A stretch of 32,199 nucleotides of DNA from a virus. Positions 1 to 5,826 of the stretch are shown here, in pieces. The stretch lies in IMG/VR virus record IMGVR_UViG_3300026268_000001, positions 1 through 32,199 of that record; one strand, written 5' to 3'. The translations under genes and the position numbers were made by a program. The stretch's first letter is position 1, and the number at the start of each line of letters is the position of its first letter. The notes under the pieces were generated by a model. The model was not told where the DNA came from. It searched no databases and saw only the letters and a program-made list of their open reading frames with translations.

Positions 1-72
1 AACATCCAGAGGATCGACCAGTAAAATATACATTGGATTAACTGAATTTATTGATATATTTATATTATGACA
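1..72. repeat. Exact terminal direct repeat (copy 1)
   Basis: These 72 bases are identical to 32128-32199. They hold the last codons and stop of the final gene (31884-32168), a promoter, and the first two codons of the gene starting at 67. A repeat that joins the end of one gene to the start of the next is what a circular or circularly permuted genome gives when an assembler does not trim the overlap. A true short terminal repeat is less likely but cannot be excluded. The unique genome would be 32,127 bp. Confidence 0.93.
33..60 (+). promoter_or_regulatory. Sigma70-type promoter, apparently for a leaderless mRNA
   Basis: TTGGAT (33-38), 16-bp spacer, TATATT (55-60). Only six bases separate the -10 box from the ATG at 67, so the expected transcription start is at or next to the start codon. 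No Shine-Dalgarno precedes that ATG. The -35 box lies in the last codons of the gene upstream in the circular map. Confidence 0.55.
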
Positions 73-732
73 AAATTAACACATGTTAATTATCCTATGC
101 TACCAACTAAGGATAATGGGTTCATTAATAAAATAAAAAATGAACTCAATGATACTATGGCAAAAAGACAAATGTTTAGAACAGAAACTGAGATGAGGTT
201 TTCTGTTTTAAATGATGGTAAACACCCAACTAAAGCAAGTAAATATTGGCAATGTGTAAGAGAACAAGGAGTATTTATTGAAAATTTACACACATTATCT
301 TTTGAATACAGAAGAAACTTAGTAAAATTAAAGAAGAAACAAAAGAAACTTGAAACAGAAACTGATGAGTTTAAAAAACAAGAATTACAAATTGATATTG
401 ATGAATGCAGGTGGATAAAAGCACAACATGAATCTGTTGCTAAAGATAGAGTAAGAGAGATAGAACATTGGTCAAGATTAAAAAAAGAATTAGATGATGG
501 TAGCTTTAATACTAAAGATGTAAACGACCATCAAGCAAAAAGCTATGAACAAAATTTAATTAATAGAGCTAATACATTAACACCTGGAAGTTCACAAGCA
601 GAAGTTATAAATGTATTAGGACCATTACAAACTTTACAACGATTAAATCGTGGAGATAAGTTAAGTAATGAAACAGGTGGGGTTTCTATACCTAATGAAA
701 ATACCGAGAGAAAAACTATATCTAAGAAATAA
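67..732 (+). CDS. Hypothetical coiled-coil protein
   Basis: A 221-residue protein without a family I recognise. Residues about 79-145 are rich in Lys, Glu and Leu in heptad-like spacing (KLKKKQKKLETE region) and should form a long coiled coil. The C-terminal part is polar and probably flexible. There is no signal peptide or membrane segment. The ATG has no Shine-Dalgarno and sits just after a good -10 box, which favours leaderless expression. The gene leads a rightward cluster of tightly overlapping genes, and its 3' end overlaps the ParB-like gene by about 38 nt. A structural or DNA-packaging accessory role is possible, but the sequence does not show it. Confidence 0.8.
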   Translation: MTKLTHVNYPMLPTKDNGFINKIKNELNDTMAKRQMFRTETEMRFSVLNDGKHPTKASKYWQCVREQGVFIENLHTLSFEYRRNLVKLKKKQKKLETETDEFKKQELQIDIDECRWIKAQHESVAKDRVREIEHWSRLKKELDDGSFNTKDVNDHQAKSYEQNLINRANTLTPGSSQAEVINVLGPLQTLQRLNRGDKLSNETGGVSIPNENTERKTISKK

Positions 733-994
733 AAAATTAGAACAAAATCCAACAAACCAAAAGCAAGGTAACTTTTATAAAAAAGTATTAAACAGTTTGA
801 AAAAGATTGGTCAAGTTAATCCTTTGATTTGTGTTAAAGATGGAGATAAATATAAAGTATGTGTAGGTAACAATCGTTTTCTTGCAGGTTGTGAATTAGG
901 ATTTAAAGAGTTTGATATAGTAATTGTTCCTGATGAAAACAGGGATAAGTTTAGAGAAATAATGAATAGTTACAAAACAGTAAATTTACAATGA
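695..994 (+). CDS. ParB-like N-domain protein (first of a tandem pair)
   Basis: A 99-residue protein made almost only of a ParB/Srx-type N-terminal domain. It opens with an IPREKLYLRN segment, has the IGQVNPLICV strand, and the GNNR signature (residues 58-61) followed by a helix. In ParB and related proteins this motif (usually GxxR/GEHR) lies in the nucleotide (CTP or ATP) site. I chose the ATG at 695 because the domain starts there; an in-frame ATG at 668 would add nine residues with no domain match, and both have only weak upstream purines. The stop overlaps the next gene by 4 nt (ATGA). No helix-turn-helix DNA-binding domain follows, so this is not a complete plasmid-type ParB. Phages use such domains as nucleases, kinases or regulators; which applies here is unknown. 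Confidence 0.72.
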   Translation: MKIPREKLYLRNKKLEQNPTNQKQGNFYKKVLNSLKKIGQVNPLICVKDGDKYKVCVGNNRFLAGCELGFKEFDIVIVPDENRDKFREIMNSYKTVNLQ

Positions 995-1413
995 TTAATA
1001 CCATATTTACTGAAGTACCATTTAATAAAATTGAATATCTGACACGACCAGAATTTATAGATGGAACAGAACAAAAGTTTCACGATTTGTTAAAAAGATC
1101 GATACAAGAAAAAGGACTATTAGATCCATTGTTCTTGAAAAATACAGATGGAAAACTAAAGGTTATTGTTGGAAATAACAGAATGGTAATTTGTAAAGAA
1201 CTCGGAATAAAAACTATACCCTGTGTAATTACACAGATAGGCAATAAGAAACACTTTTTAAAAGGAAAATTATTAACAACAAATAAGGAAATAAAAGATT
1301 TATTTTACCTGCCTGAAGAAGTAACAGTTAGAAGAACCAAAAATGGTTGGATAGATCAAGTTAATGCAACAAAATTTACAATAATAAGGAATAAATATGA
1401 AAAGAAAAGATAG
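991..1413 (+). CDS. ParB-like N-domain protein (second of a tandem pair)
   Basis: A 140-residue protein with another ParB-type domain: VPFNKIEYL strand, a helix ending EKGLLDPLFL (about 40-49), and GNNR at 61-64 followed by the IKTIPCVI strand. The C-terminal 50 residues are basic and unassigned. It overlaps the previous gene by 4 nt (ATGA), and both proteins share the unusual GNNR form, so the pair probably arose by duplication. A third ParB domain in this genome is fused to the methyltransferase at 10807. Known members of the wider family bind CTP or ATP, or cut DNA; the activity here is not shown by the sequence. Confidence 0.75.
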   Translation: MINTIFTEVPFNKIEYLTRPEFIDGTEQKFHDLLKRSIQEKGLLDPLFLKNTDGKLKVIVGNNRMVICKELGIKTIPCVITQIGNKKHFLKGKLLTTNKEIKDLFYLPEEVTVRRTKNGWIDQVNATKFTIIRNKYEKKR

Positions 1414-1612
1414 TGGGCTTAGCTCATTTGAAGAAGGTCGTCTAAAACAAAGTGTCGATCAATTAAGAGAAGATATGAAAAAAATGTCTAGTAAAATTAA
1501 TCATTTAGAATCAAGACTTAATAAAGGAACTGGATTTGCTATTGGTATATTAATTATCTTATCTATTGCTATGTCAGGGCTTAATTCGTTCTGGGCGACA
1601 TGGTTTAAATAA
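1397..1612 (+). CDS. Small membrane protein, coiled coil plus one TM helix
   Basis: 71 residues. The N-terminal 43 form a charged amphipathic helix with heptads (LKQSVDQLREDMKKM...), followed by one hydrophobic segment (GFAIGILIILSIAMSGL, about 46-62) and a short tail ending FK. The plan resembles XhlA-type lysis accessory proteins, which also pair a coiled coil with a C-terminal anchor, but there is no specific sequence match. It overlaps the ParB-like gene by 17 nt, and its TAA overlaps the next ATG (TAATG at 1610). Confidence 0.68.
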   Translation: MKRKDSGLSSFEEGRLKQSVDQLREDMKKMSSKINHLESRLNKGTGFAIGILIILSIAMSGLNSFWATWFK

Positions 1613-1797
1613 TGGGGAGAAAAACTCGTTATGGAGAAAAAGCCAAACCTGAAGATTCAATGAGAAAAATTTACAGAGATGGAAAGTGGATTCCAGTAAA
1701 ACCAACTCTTTATGTTGGAAAAACAAGTAAAATTTGTGGCTTTGTAAATGGACTTTATATCCCATATCAACATGTAGGACCAGTAAAAATTAAATAG
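1612..1797 (+). CDS. Hypothetical small basic protein
   Basis: 61 residues, basic, with many Lys, Gly and Tyr and no membrane segment. It starts in a TAATG junction with the previous gene, and its 3' end provides the AGGAG (about 1797-1801) used by the phosphoesterase gene. I do not recognise a family. Its place in a tight operon with coupled translation is the main support that it is real. Confidence 0.6.
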   Translation: MGRKTRYGEKAKPEDSMRKIYRDGKWIPVKPTLYVGKTSKICGFVNGLYIPYQHVGPVKIK

Positions 1798-1807
1798 GAG
1801 TTTTTTT

Positions 1808-2533
1808 ATGTTTAAAAAATCTGTTAATTATAGTAGGATTTTAATTTGTAGTGATAGTCATTTGCCCAATCATCATGAAGATACAATAGCTTTTTATTCT
1901 GCAATAATAAATAAACTTAAACCAACATATTGTTGTCATGTTGGGGATTTGTGTGATTTTTCTAGCTTACAAGTAAATAGAAATATAGATCCAAACATAG
2001 ATAGTCCTGTATTAGAATTAACTAAAACAAGAGAAGCGATAAAAGAATTTGAAAAATTATTCCCAAAATTAGATATTACCTATGGTAATCACGATTTAAG
2101 ATTACAAAGAAAAAGTGAAAACATGGGTATTCCATCTGATTTTATTAAAGGATTTAACCAATTATTAAATATAACTGCTGACTGGAAATGGCATCAAAAG
2201 TTATTAATTCCATTACCAAGTGGACAAGATTTATTTGTTACACATAATTTTAAAGCAAATATTTTACAATCTGCTATGGGATTAAATTGTTGCTTTGCCT
2301 GTGGACACTTCCACACACAGATGCAACTAAGTTATGCTTCATCGCCAACCCAATTATATTGGGCAATGTGTGTAGGAACAACTTTAAATCCAAAATCTGA
2401 TGCTTTTAAATACCAGAGAACATTTGTCAAAAGACCATTGTTAGGTTGTGGAATTGTCATTGATTCTATACCACAAATTATTCCAATGATATTAGATAAA
2501 CATGGCAGATGGACAGGAAAGATACGAATTTAA
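1808..2533 (+). CDS. Calcineurin-like metallophosphoesterase
   Basis: A 241-residue protein with the full set of dinuclear metallophosphoesterase motifs in order: DSH (16-18), GDLCD (46-50), GNHD (93-96), TH (145-146) and GHFH (166-169). These residues bind two metal ions and catalyse phosphoester hydrolysis. Members act on phosphoproteins, nucleotides, cyclic nucleotides or nucleic-acid ends; the substrate here cannot be read from the motifs. It has an AGGAG upstream and no signal peptide, so it should act in the cytoplasm. Phage copies often sit among accessory genes, as here. A role in DNA-end or nucleotide-signal processing during infection is inference. Confidence 0.9.
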   Translation: MFKKSVNYSRILICSDSHLPNHHEDTIAFYSAIINKLKPTYCCHVGDLCDFSSLQVNRNIDPNIDSPVLELTKTREAIKEFEKLFPKLDITYGNHDLRLQRKSENMGIPSDFIKGFNQLLNITADWKWHQKLLIPLPSGQDLFVTHNFKANILQSAMGLNCCFACGHFHTQMQLSYASSPTQLYWAMCVGTTLNPKSDAFKYQRTFVKRPLLGCGIVIDSIPQIIPMILDKHGRWTGKIRI

Positions 2534-2562
2534 AAAAATTTGGGTGTAGCTTTATTGCTGGG

Positions 2563-2588
2563 CAGTCTTTGACTGGGTGGGTTTTTTT
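2563..2588 (+). terminator. Weak hairpin followed by a T run (possible terminator)
   Basis: CAGTC-TTT-GACTG (2563-2575) forms a 5-bp stem with a 3-base loop, followed by GGTGGG and then seven T (2582-2588). The gap between stem and T run is unusual for an intrinsic terminator. The same bases include the -35 box of the promoter at 2569-2596, so the hairpin may be fortuitous. Confidence 0.3.
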
Positions 2589-2596
2589 GATATAAT
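2569..2596 (+). promoter_or_regulatory. Near-consensus sigma70 promoter, leaderless geometry
   Basis: TTGACT (2569-2574), 16-bp spacer, perfect TATAAT (2591-2596). Seven bases separate the -10 box from the ATG at 2604, so transcription should begin at or next to the start codon. This is one of the best matches to the consensus in the window and is placed in one of the few real gaps of the left gene cluster. Confidence 0.65.
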
Positions 2597-2603
2597 AAAT
2601 AAA

Positions 2604-2924
2604 ATGTATGAAAATTGGAGATTAGAAAGTGAAGTAAACACAATGTGGTACAAGGACAGAAAGCACCATGTAATTTTCAGTTTCAATAAAGGTAAAGTAG
2701 TAAGAGTTAAAATTATTCCAAGTAGCAAGACAGGTCAGGAGCTTCGCAATTTGGCAGAGGATTTGGGAAATTACTTGACGAGTAGATTGTCAAGATGTAA
2801 AAATATGGAAAAATGTTTAAACGATATGTGGGATGAAAGCCCTAGAGATTATGGGAATAAACCTGCAACCATTATGGGTTATATAATAAAAGATTTATTA
2901 AGGAGGAAATTATGGAAAGTATAA
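2604..2924 (+). CDS. Possible TSCPD-like small protein
   Basis: 106 residues from the ATG at 2604. An upstream in-frame GTG (2577) lies inside the promoter and is unlikely. The pattern, a beta strand (HHVIFSFNKGK), a further strand and then helices with GQELRNLAEDLGNYLTSRLSR, resembles the TSCPD fold found at the C terminus of class II ribonucleotide reductases and as stand-alone phage proteins. The cysteines usual in TSCPD are largely absent, so this is tentative. A later ATG at 2643 would also keep the core. It overlaps the next gene by 13 nt, and its last codons supply that gene's AGGAGG. Confidence 0.6.
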   Translation: MYENWRLESEVNTMWYKDRKHHVIFSFNKGKVVRVKIIPSSKTGQELRNLAEDLGNYLTSRLSRCKNMEKCLNDMWDESPRDYGNKPATIMGYIIKDLLRRKLWKV

Positions 2925-3106
2925 TGAGCTTAATCTCAACTTATTGGGGTGTGGTTACATCAATCATTGCTGTGGCATCAGCTTGGGCAGCAGTTACACC
3001 ATCTGTTGTTGATAATAAAATTGTTGCGATAATCAACAAATTTGCAGATTGGGCAGCACTTAATGTTTGGAAAGCCAAAGAATTAAGACCAGAGGAAGAT
3101 GAATAA
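2912..3106 (+). CDS. Small membrane protein, holin candidate
   Basis: 64 residues with a strong AGGAGG 6 nt before the ATG. One hydrophobic helix (about 10-28, GVVTSIIAVASAWAAV) is followed by a TPSVVDNKIV segment, an amphipathic helix and an acidic tail. Short proteins of this pattern lie beside lysis genes in many phages of alphaproteobacteria and are often labelled holin-like. Here it directly precedes a pair resembling Rz/Rz1, which supports a lysis role. Holin function is inferred from size, topology and context only. Confidence 0.65.
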   Translation: MESIMSLISTYWGVVTSIIAVASAWAAVTPSVVDNKIVAIINKFADWAALNVWKAKELRPEEDE

Positions 3107-3321
3107 TGATTTCTTTTATAATTACTCTATTAATCCTAATAGGGTTTTTGCTTGTAGGGATTATTTATTTAGCGATAAAATATGGAAGCAAGAAACAAAA
3201 ACTTGTGGCTGCAAAAGTGCAGAAAAAGGCATCAGACAATGCTCGTAAGATTACTAGGGATATTCGTAATAAGTCTAGTGATTTTATTCGTAAACGCTTG
3301 TCAAAACATTGGAAAAAATGA
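3106..3321 (+). CDS. Small TM protein with basic helical tail, i-spanin (Rz-like) candidate
   Basis: 71 residues beginning in a TAATG junction. An N-terminal hydrophobic segment (about 3-26) is followed by a basic alpha-helical tail (KKQKLVAAKVQKKASDNARK...). The overlapping gene in another frame encodes a lipoprotein-like protein, as in lambda Rz/Rz1. Against this role, the tail is short (about 45 residues) and strongly basic, which the positive-inside rule would place in the cytoplasm. An ordinary membrane protein remains possible. Confidence 0.6.
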   Translation: MISFIITLLILIGFLLVGIIYLAIKYGSKKQKLVAAKVQKKASDNARKITRDIRNKSSDFIRKRLSKHWKK

Positions 3322-3433
3322 GTGTTATTTTGAACCAATTTATTTATCTAGTGATGACATTCTAGTCATATCAGATGACCTTGCACAAGATATATTCACA
3401 CACAATGAGATATGGAGAGCAAACTGTAACTAA
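3239..3433 (+). CDS. Rz1-like o-spanin candidate lipoprotein, overlapping out of frame
   Basis: 64 residues from ATG 3239, in the +1 frame relative to the gene at 3106 and overlapping it by 83 nt. A hydrophobic signal (LLGIFVISLVILFVNA) ends at Cys21, an imperfect lipobox (VNAC). The mature part has a PIYLSSDDIL...THNEIW..NC pattern seen in small proteins encoded next to phage lysis genes. Its TAA forms a TAATG junction with the next gene, which supports real translation. An upstream ATG at 3182 would add a 19-residue basic extension and fits a signal peptide less well. The outer-membrane spanin role is inferred from the overlap, the lipobox and the context. Confidence 0.68.
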   Translation: MLVRLLGIFVISLVILFVNACQNIGKNECYFEPIYLSSDDILVISDDLAQDIFTHNEIWRANCN

Positions 3434-3633
3434 TGGAGTTTATCTTATTAGCATGGTTAAAAATGGACTTTTATTATGTAGATACTTACAAAGATGTGAA
3501 TGAATGTATCAGTAAGGCAGAACTATTATTTAAAAAAGATAGGTCAAAATATATGTGTCTGCCTAAAGATTACATGAATCAACAAAGAATTGTAAAAGGA
3601 ATGTTCCATAAGGATATGTTAAAAAATGAATAA
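3433..3633 (+). CDS. Hypothetical small two-cysteine protein
   Basis: 66 residues starting at a TAATG junction. After a short hydrophobic start (MEFILLAWLKM) it has a YKDVNECISKA...YMCLPK pattern, two cysteines about 18 residues apart. The same layout, a hydrophobic start and then a strand, an EC pair and a second Cys, appears in the 104-residue protein at 23611. Both may be secreted proteins with one disulfide. The function is unknown. Confidence 0.55.
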   Translation: MEFILLAWLKMDFYYVDTYKDVNECISKAELLFKKDRSKYMCLPKDYMNQQRIVKGMFHKDMLKNE

Positions 3634-3817
3634 ACTATTAATATTATCATTACTTGTTCTTAGTGGTTGTTCTAATATTGGAATTGCATCTTTATCATCA
3701 AATATTGTAACTTATAATATAACAGGAAAAACTAATGCAGATCATGCTATTTCTATGTTAATGCAAAGGGATTGTGAAATTAAAAGAGTTTTAAATGAAA
3801 GCGAGATATGTAAATGA
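3626..3817 (+). CDS. Small lipoprotein
   Basis: 63 residues with a clear lipoprotein signal: MNKLLILSLLVLSGC, lipobox LSGC with the lipidated Cys at 15. The mature part holds a NADHAISMLMQRDCEIKR segment and two later cysteines (about 50 and 62) that could form a disulfide. Small lipoproteins with a DHAIS...DC...C pattern occur in phages and bacterial genomes, but I know of no assigned function. The gene overlaps its neighbours by 8 and 4 nt in the lysis-like cluster, so a role at the envelope during infection or lysis is plausible. Confidence 0.7.
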   Translation: MNKLLILSLLVLSGCSNIGIASLSSNIVTYNITGKTNADHAISMLMQRDCEIKRVLNESEICK

Positions 3818-4065
3818 TACATATAATAAAACATTCTAAATTTGATAAGCCAATAAGAGTATATGTTTGTGGCGAGGATTTAGTTTATATAAAAGATTTA
3901 ATAGATAAACATTATAGGATTGGTCCTAAAAAAACAGAGCCAATTAGAGAATCTATTAATTGGTTGTTCCATGATGCTTTAAGACTACTTTGTAAAAAAC
4001 ATAATATAGGTCCTAAATGGCAAGGAACAAAAATTTTAAAACCAAATAGCAACAGGAAAAAATAA
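3814..4065 (+). CDS. Hypothetical protein
   Basis: 83 residues, basic, with no signal or membrane segment. The ATGA overlap with the lipoprotein gene and the TAATG junction with the next gene show coupled translation. The middle (IRESINWLFHDALRLLCKK) looks helical. I do not recognise a family. Confidence 0.6.
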   Translation: MIHIIKHSKFDKPIRVYVCGEDLVYIKDLIDKHYRIGPKKTEPIRESINWLFHDALRLLCKKHNIGPKWQGTKILKPNSNRKK

Positions 4066-4304
4066 TGGAAAAATTAGTATTAGAAGTCATTGCGAGTTTA
4101 CTTGCAATAGTATCAGTATATCTATATGGCAACAAATCTATGAAAGCACCAGTTTTTGGTATGTTAGCACAAATTTATTGGACTTACTTTTGTTATATCC
4201 TCGGTATGTATGGATTATTAATTCTTTGTGTTGTGATGTTTGCAATTCATGTGAGGAATTATTTTAAATGGAAAAGAGAAAAAAATTATTACAAAACCCT
4301 TTAA
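4065..4304 (+). CDS. Small multi-spanning membrane protein
   Basis: 79 residues with two to three hydrophobic helices: about 4-20 (LEVIASLLAIVSVYLY), 30-50 (VFGMLAQIYWTYFCYIL) and 48-66 (GMYGLLILCVVMFAIHV), then a basic tail (FKWKREKNYYK). The pattern loosely resembles part of a PnuC-type nicotinamide riboside transporter, and also many phage membrane proteins of unknown function. It starts in a TAATG junction. No function is assigned. Confidence 0.6.
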   Translation: MEKLVLEVIASLLAIVSVYLYGNKSMKAPVFGMLAQIYWTYFCYILGMYGLLILCVVMFAIHVRNYFKWKREKNYYKTL

Positions 4305-4549
4305 TATTACAAGAAGCAATAGTTGATTTAATGATAAGCTCTAGTTATTTAGGAATGGAAACAGAAATGCCTAAAACAATAGTGTTTAAAATTTGGGACT
4401 ATTACCCTGTCTTTCATTATTCAAAAACAGTAGAAAAACAAATTAAAGAAATGAAATCTCCAGGCGATGAAGTCAGAATCAGAACCACCTATAAAATTAT
4501 AGGATTTAAAGACAAGAGATATTTTGGTATAGAAAAGACTATACACTAA
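4268..4549 (+). CDS. Hypothetical protein
   Basis: 93 residues, overlapping the 3' end of the membrane-protein gene by 37 nt. The C-terminal half looks beta-rich (DEVRIRTTYKIIGFKDKRYFGIEKTI), possibly a small OB-like or Tudor-like fold, but this is only a visual impression. It is the last gene of the left rightward cluster, and its stop overlaps the stop of the convergent minus-strand gene by 3 nt, with no recognisable terminator between them. Confidence 0.55.
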   Translation: MEKRKKLLQNPLILQEAIVDLMISSSYLGMETEMPKTIVFKIWDYYPVFHYSKTVEKQIKEMKSPGDEVRIRTTYKIIGFKDKRYFGIEKTIH

Positions 4550-5046
4550 AACTTTTTTGACAACAGGTCTGCAAGTTCTTGCAAACTTTCCCTAATCCTT
4601 TCCCCTGCATAAGTTTGTTTATAATTATACATTAATTTAATGTCTTTAATGCTATATCCAGCATAGCAAATCAACCATAATAAATGAGCAGTTTTATCTC
4701 CCAATCTAGCATGTATTCTATTTAACTTATTTACAGCATCTAGCTGCGAAGTCATCTTGTCGTGAAATCCAGGTGTCTTATAAAGATTGATGTCCAAACA
4801 TGACTTTAATCTTCCTACTTGGGCATTATAACAAAGTTTAGAAAAGTATTCCCCTGCATTATGTTGTTCCTCTGTAATATATTTTCTACTAGCTAACCAA
4901 GTAATAGGATCAGTTGCAATATTGTATTTTTTATAACTTCCTGCCTTTTGAACATTCTTTAATCTAAATTCATATTCTCGTTGGTCTTCCTTATAAGGAT
5001 CAAATTTATATTTTATTCGTATTTTAGTAAGTGTTTTTTTACTCAT
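4546..5046 (-). CDS. DUF6456-like protein, putative DNA-binding regulator
   Basis: 166 residues. The DPITWLASRKYITEEQHNAG segment (46-65) matches the start of the DUF6456 pattern (DPLxWLxxRxxLTxxQxxAG), and the C-terminal part (AHLLWLICYAGYSIKDI ... ERIRESLQELADLL) resembles its helix-turn-helix-like end. Such proteins are common in phages of alphaproteobacteria and are thought to bind DNA; their precise role is not established. The gene has its own candidate promoter (5058-5085), no Shine-Dalgarno, and lies next to the putative origin. It is a reasonable but unproven candidate for a late-gene or antitermination regulator. Confidence 0.75.
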   Translation of the reverse strand: MSKKTLTKIRIKYKFDPYKEDQREYEFRLKNVQKAGSYKKYNIATDPITWLASRKYITEEQHNAGEYFSKLCYNAQVGRLKSCLDINLYKTPGFHDKMTSQLDAVNKLNRIHARLGDKTAHLLWLICYAGYSIKDIKLMYNYKQTYAGERIRESLQELADLLSKKF

Positions 5047-5057
5047 ATTATCAATAT

Positions 5058-5085
5058 ATTGTATATGTTTATATTGCTAATACAA
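5058..5085 (-). promoter_or_regulatory. Putative minus-strand promoter for the DUF6456-like gene
   Basis: Reading the minus strand: TTGTAT (5085-5080), 16-bp spacer, TACAAT (5063-5058). The ATG at 5046 follows the -10 box by 11 nt, so the leader would be only about 4-6 nt. The local A+T richness makes chance matches common. Confidence 0.45.
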
Positions 5086-5090
5086 TAGGT

Positions 5091-5139
5091 TGTGGATAAG
5101 TGGTAAATTTAGACCTATCCCAACCATAGGATAAGTGGT
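5091..5139. other. Putative replication origin or operator: perfect DnaA box and 11-bp direct repeat
   Basis: The plus strand 5091-5099 reads TGTGGATAA, the exact complement of the DnaA box TTATCCACA. GGATAAGTGGT occurs twice, at 5094-5104 and 5129-5139, 35 bp apart, and CCTAT/ATAGG (5114-5118, 5126-5130) forms a small inverted repeat between them. This 128-bp noncoding gap (5047-5174) is one of the few in the genome. The neighbouring minus-strand gene at 5506-5826 encodes a protein resembling the DnaA box-binding domain. Together these suggest an origin or an operator; neither is proven. Confidence 0.5.
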
Positions 5140-5174
5140 TTTCGCTTACTGGTGGGCTATTTCTGCTTGATTTC

Positions 5175-5537
5175 TTATACAGTATCGTTCAAAACTTTAC
5201 TTTCCATGTATTTTTCAATACCCTCGGCTTTCATATCATCTTTAAAATTTTCATATCTTTCTTTTAGCTCTAAATATTCTCCTTTTGCTATAACAGCATT
5301 ATCAATAAAATCTTTATATTCCATATCATTATAAGCTAAAGATTTGGTTTCATCTATGGATAGTGATTTTCCATCCTGCCTGGTTTTTTGCCTGTATTTT
5401 ATAAATAATTTAGAAAATAAAATCTTTTCGTATTTATCATATTTGAATGATTTTTTTAATGCCTGAACCATCTCAGCTCGTAAGGCATCTCGCATCTCTT
5501 GTCTATCAGTTGGTTGATATGTGCTTACTTTGCTCAT
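5175..5537 (-). CDS. Hypothetical coiled-coil protein
   Basis: 120 residues, largely helical. The N-terminal half is basic (RAEMVQALKKSFKYDKYEK); residues about 75-115 hold YKDFIDNAVIAKGEYLELKERYENFKDD, a heptad-rich stretch typical of small phage coiled-coil proteins encoded beside recombination genes. No catalytic motif is visible. It overlaps the 3' end of the DnaA-like gene by 32 nt, so the two are co-transcribed leftward. Confidence 0.65.
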   Translation of the reverse strand: MSKVSTYQPTDRQEMRDALRAEMVQALKKSFKYDKYEKILFSKLFIKYRQKTRQDGKSLSIDETKSLAYNDMEYKDFIDNAVIAKGEYLELKERYENFKDDMKAEGIEKYMESKVLNDTV

Positions 5538-5826
5538 CTACAAAATCCTTTAAATCTAAATCTCCTTTAATAGCATTAATTGCAAGTTCATTTTTTTTTC
5601 TACCATCTTTAATTAGATTAAATATTTGTTGGTAAGTTCTGTTAAATCTTGCTGCAATTTCAGTTCTGGAATATTTTGTTGTATCTTCCAAAACAGCTAA
5701 TAATATTTTTCTAATATGAACAATATTTTTTTCTCTACTCTTACCAAGAATAGCATTTGCATTAACTAATGGAAAACCATAAGCATCTCCCATACGATCA
5801 GCTATCTTTTGTATTTCTTTTTTCAT
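5506..5826 (-). CDS. DnaA domain IV-like DNA-binding protein
   Basis: 106 residues that look like a stand-alone DnaA C-terminal (domain IV) module. An ILGKSREKNIVHIRKILLAVL helix (26-46) corresponds to the R.R.IV.AR.I segment; KYSRTEIAARFNRTYQQIFNLI (51-72) corresponds to the helix-turn-helix in which DnaA reads its 9-mer. There is no AAA+ ATPase domain, so it cannot melt DNA alone. The usual DnaA signature (GRDHTTV) is altered to FNRTYQQI, so specificity may differ. It could compete with or help recruit host DnaA at the DnaA box at 5091-5099, about 400 bp away. A Trp-repressor-like regulator is the alternative. Confidence 0.68.
   Translation of the reverse strand: MKKEIQKIADRMGDAYGFPLVNANAILGKSREKNIVHIRKILLAVLEDTTKYSRTEIAARFNRTYQQIFNLIKDGRKKNELAINAIKGDLDLKDFVDEQSKHISTN

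Noticed and set aside
2577-2603. GTG start at 2577 for the TSCPD-like gene
   Set aside because: The codons between 2577 and 2604 lie inside a near-consensus promoter, so an mRNA from that promoter could not include the GTG.
5152-5334. Plus-strand ORF opposite the leftward operon
   Set aside because: Antisense to the coiled-coil gene at 5175-5537, whose overlap with its operon neighbour supports the minus strand.
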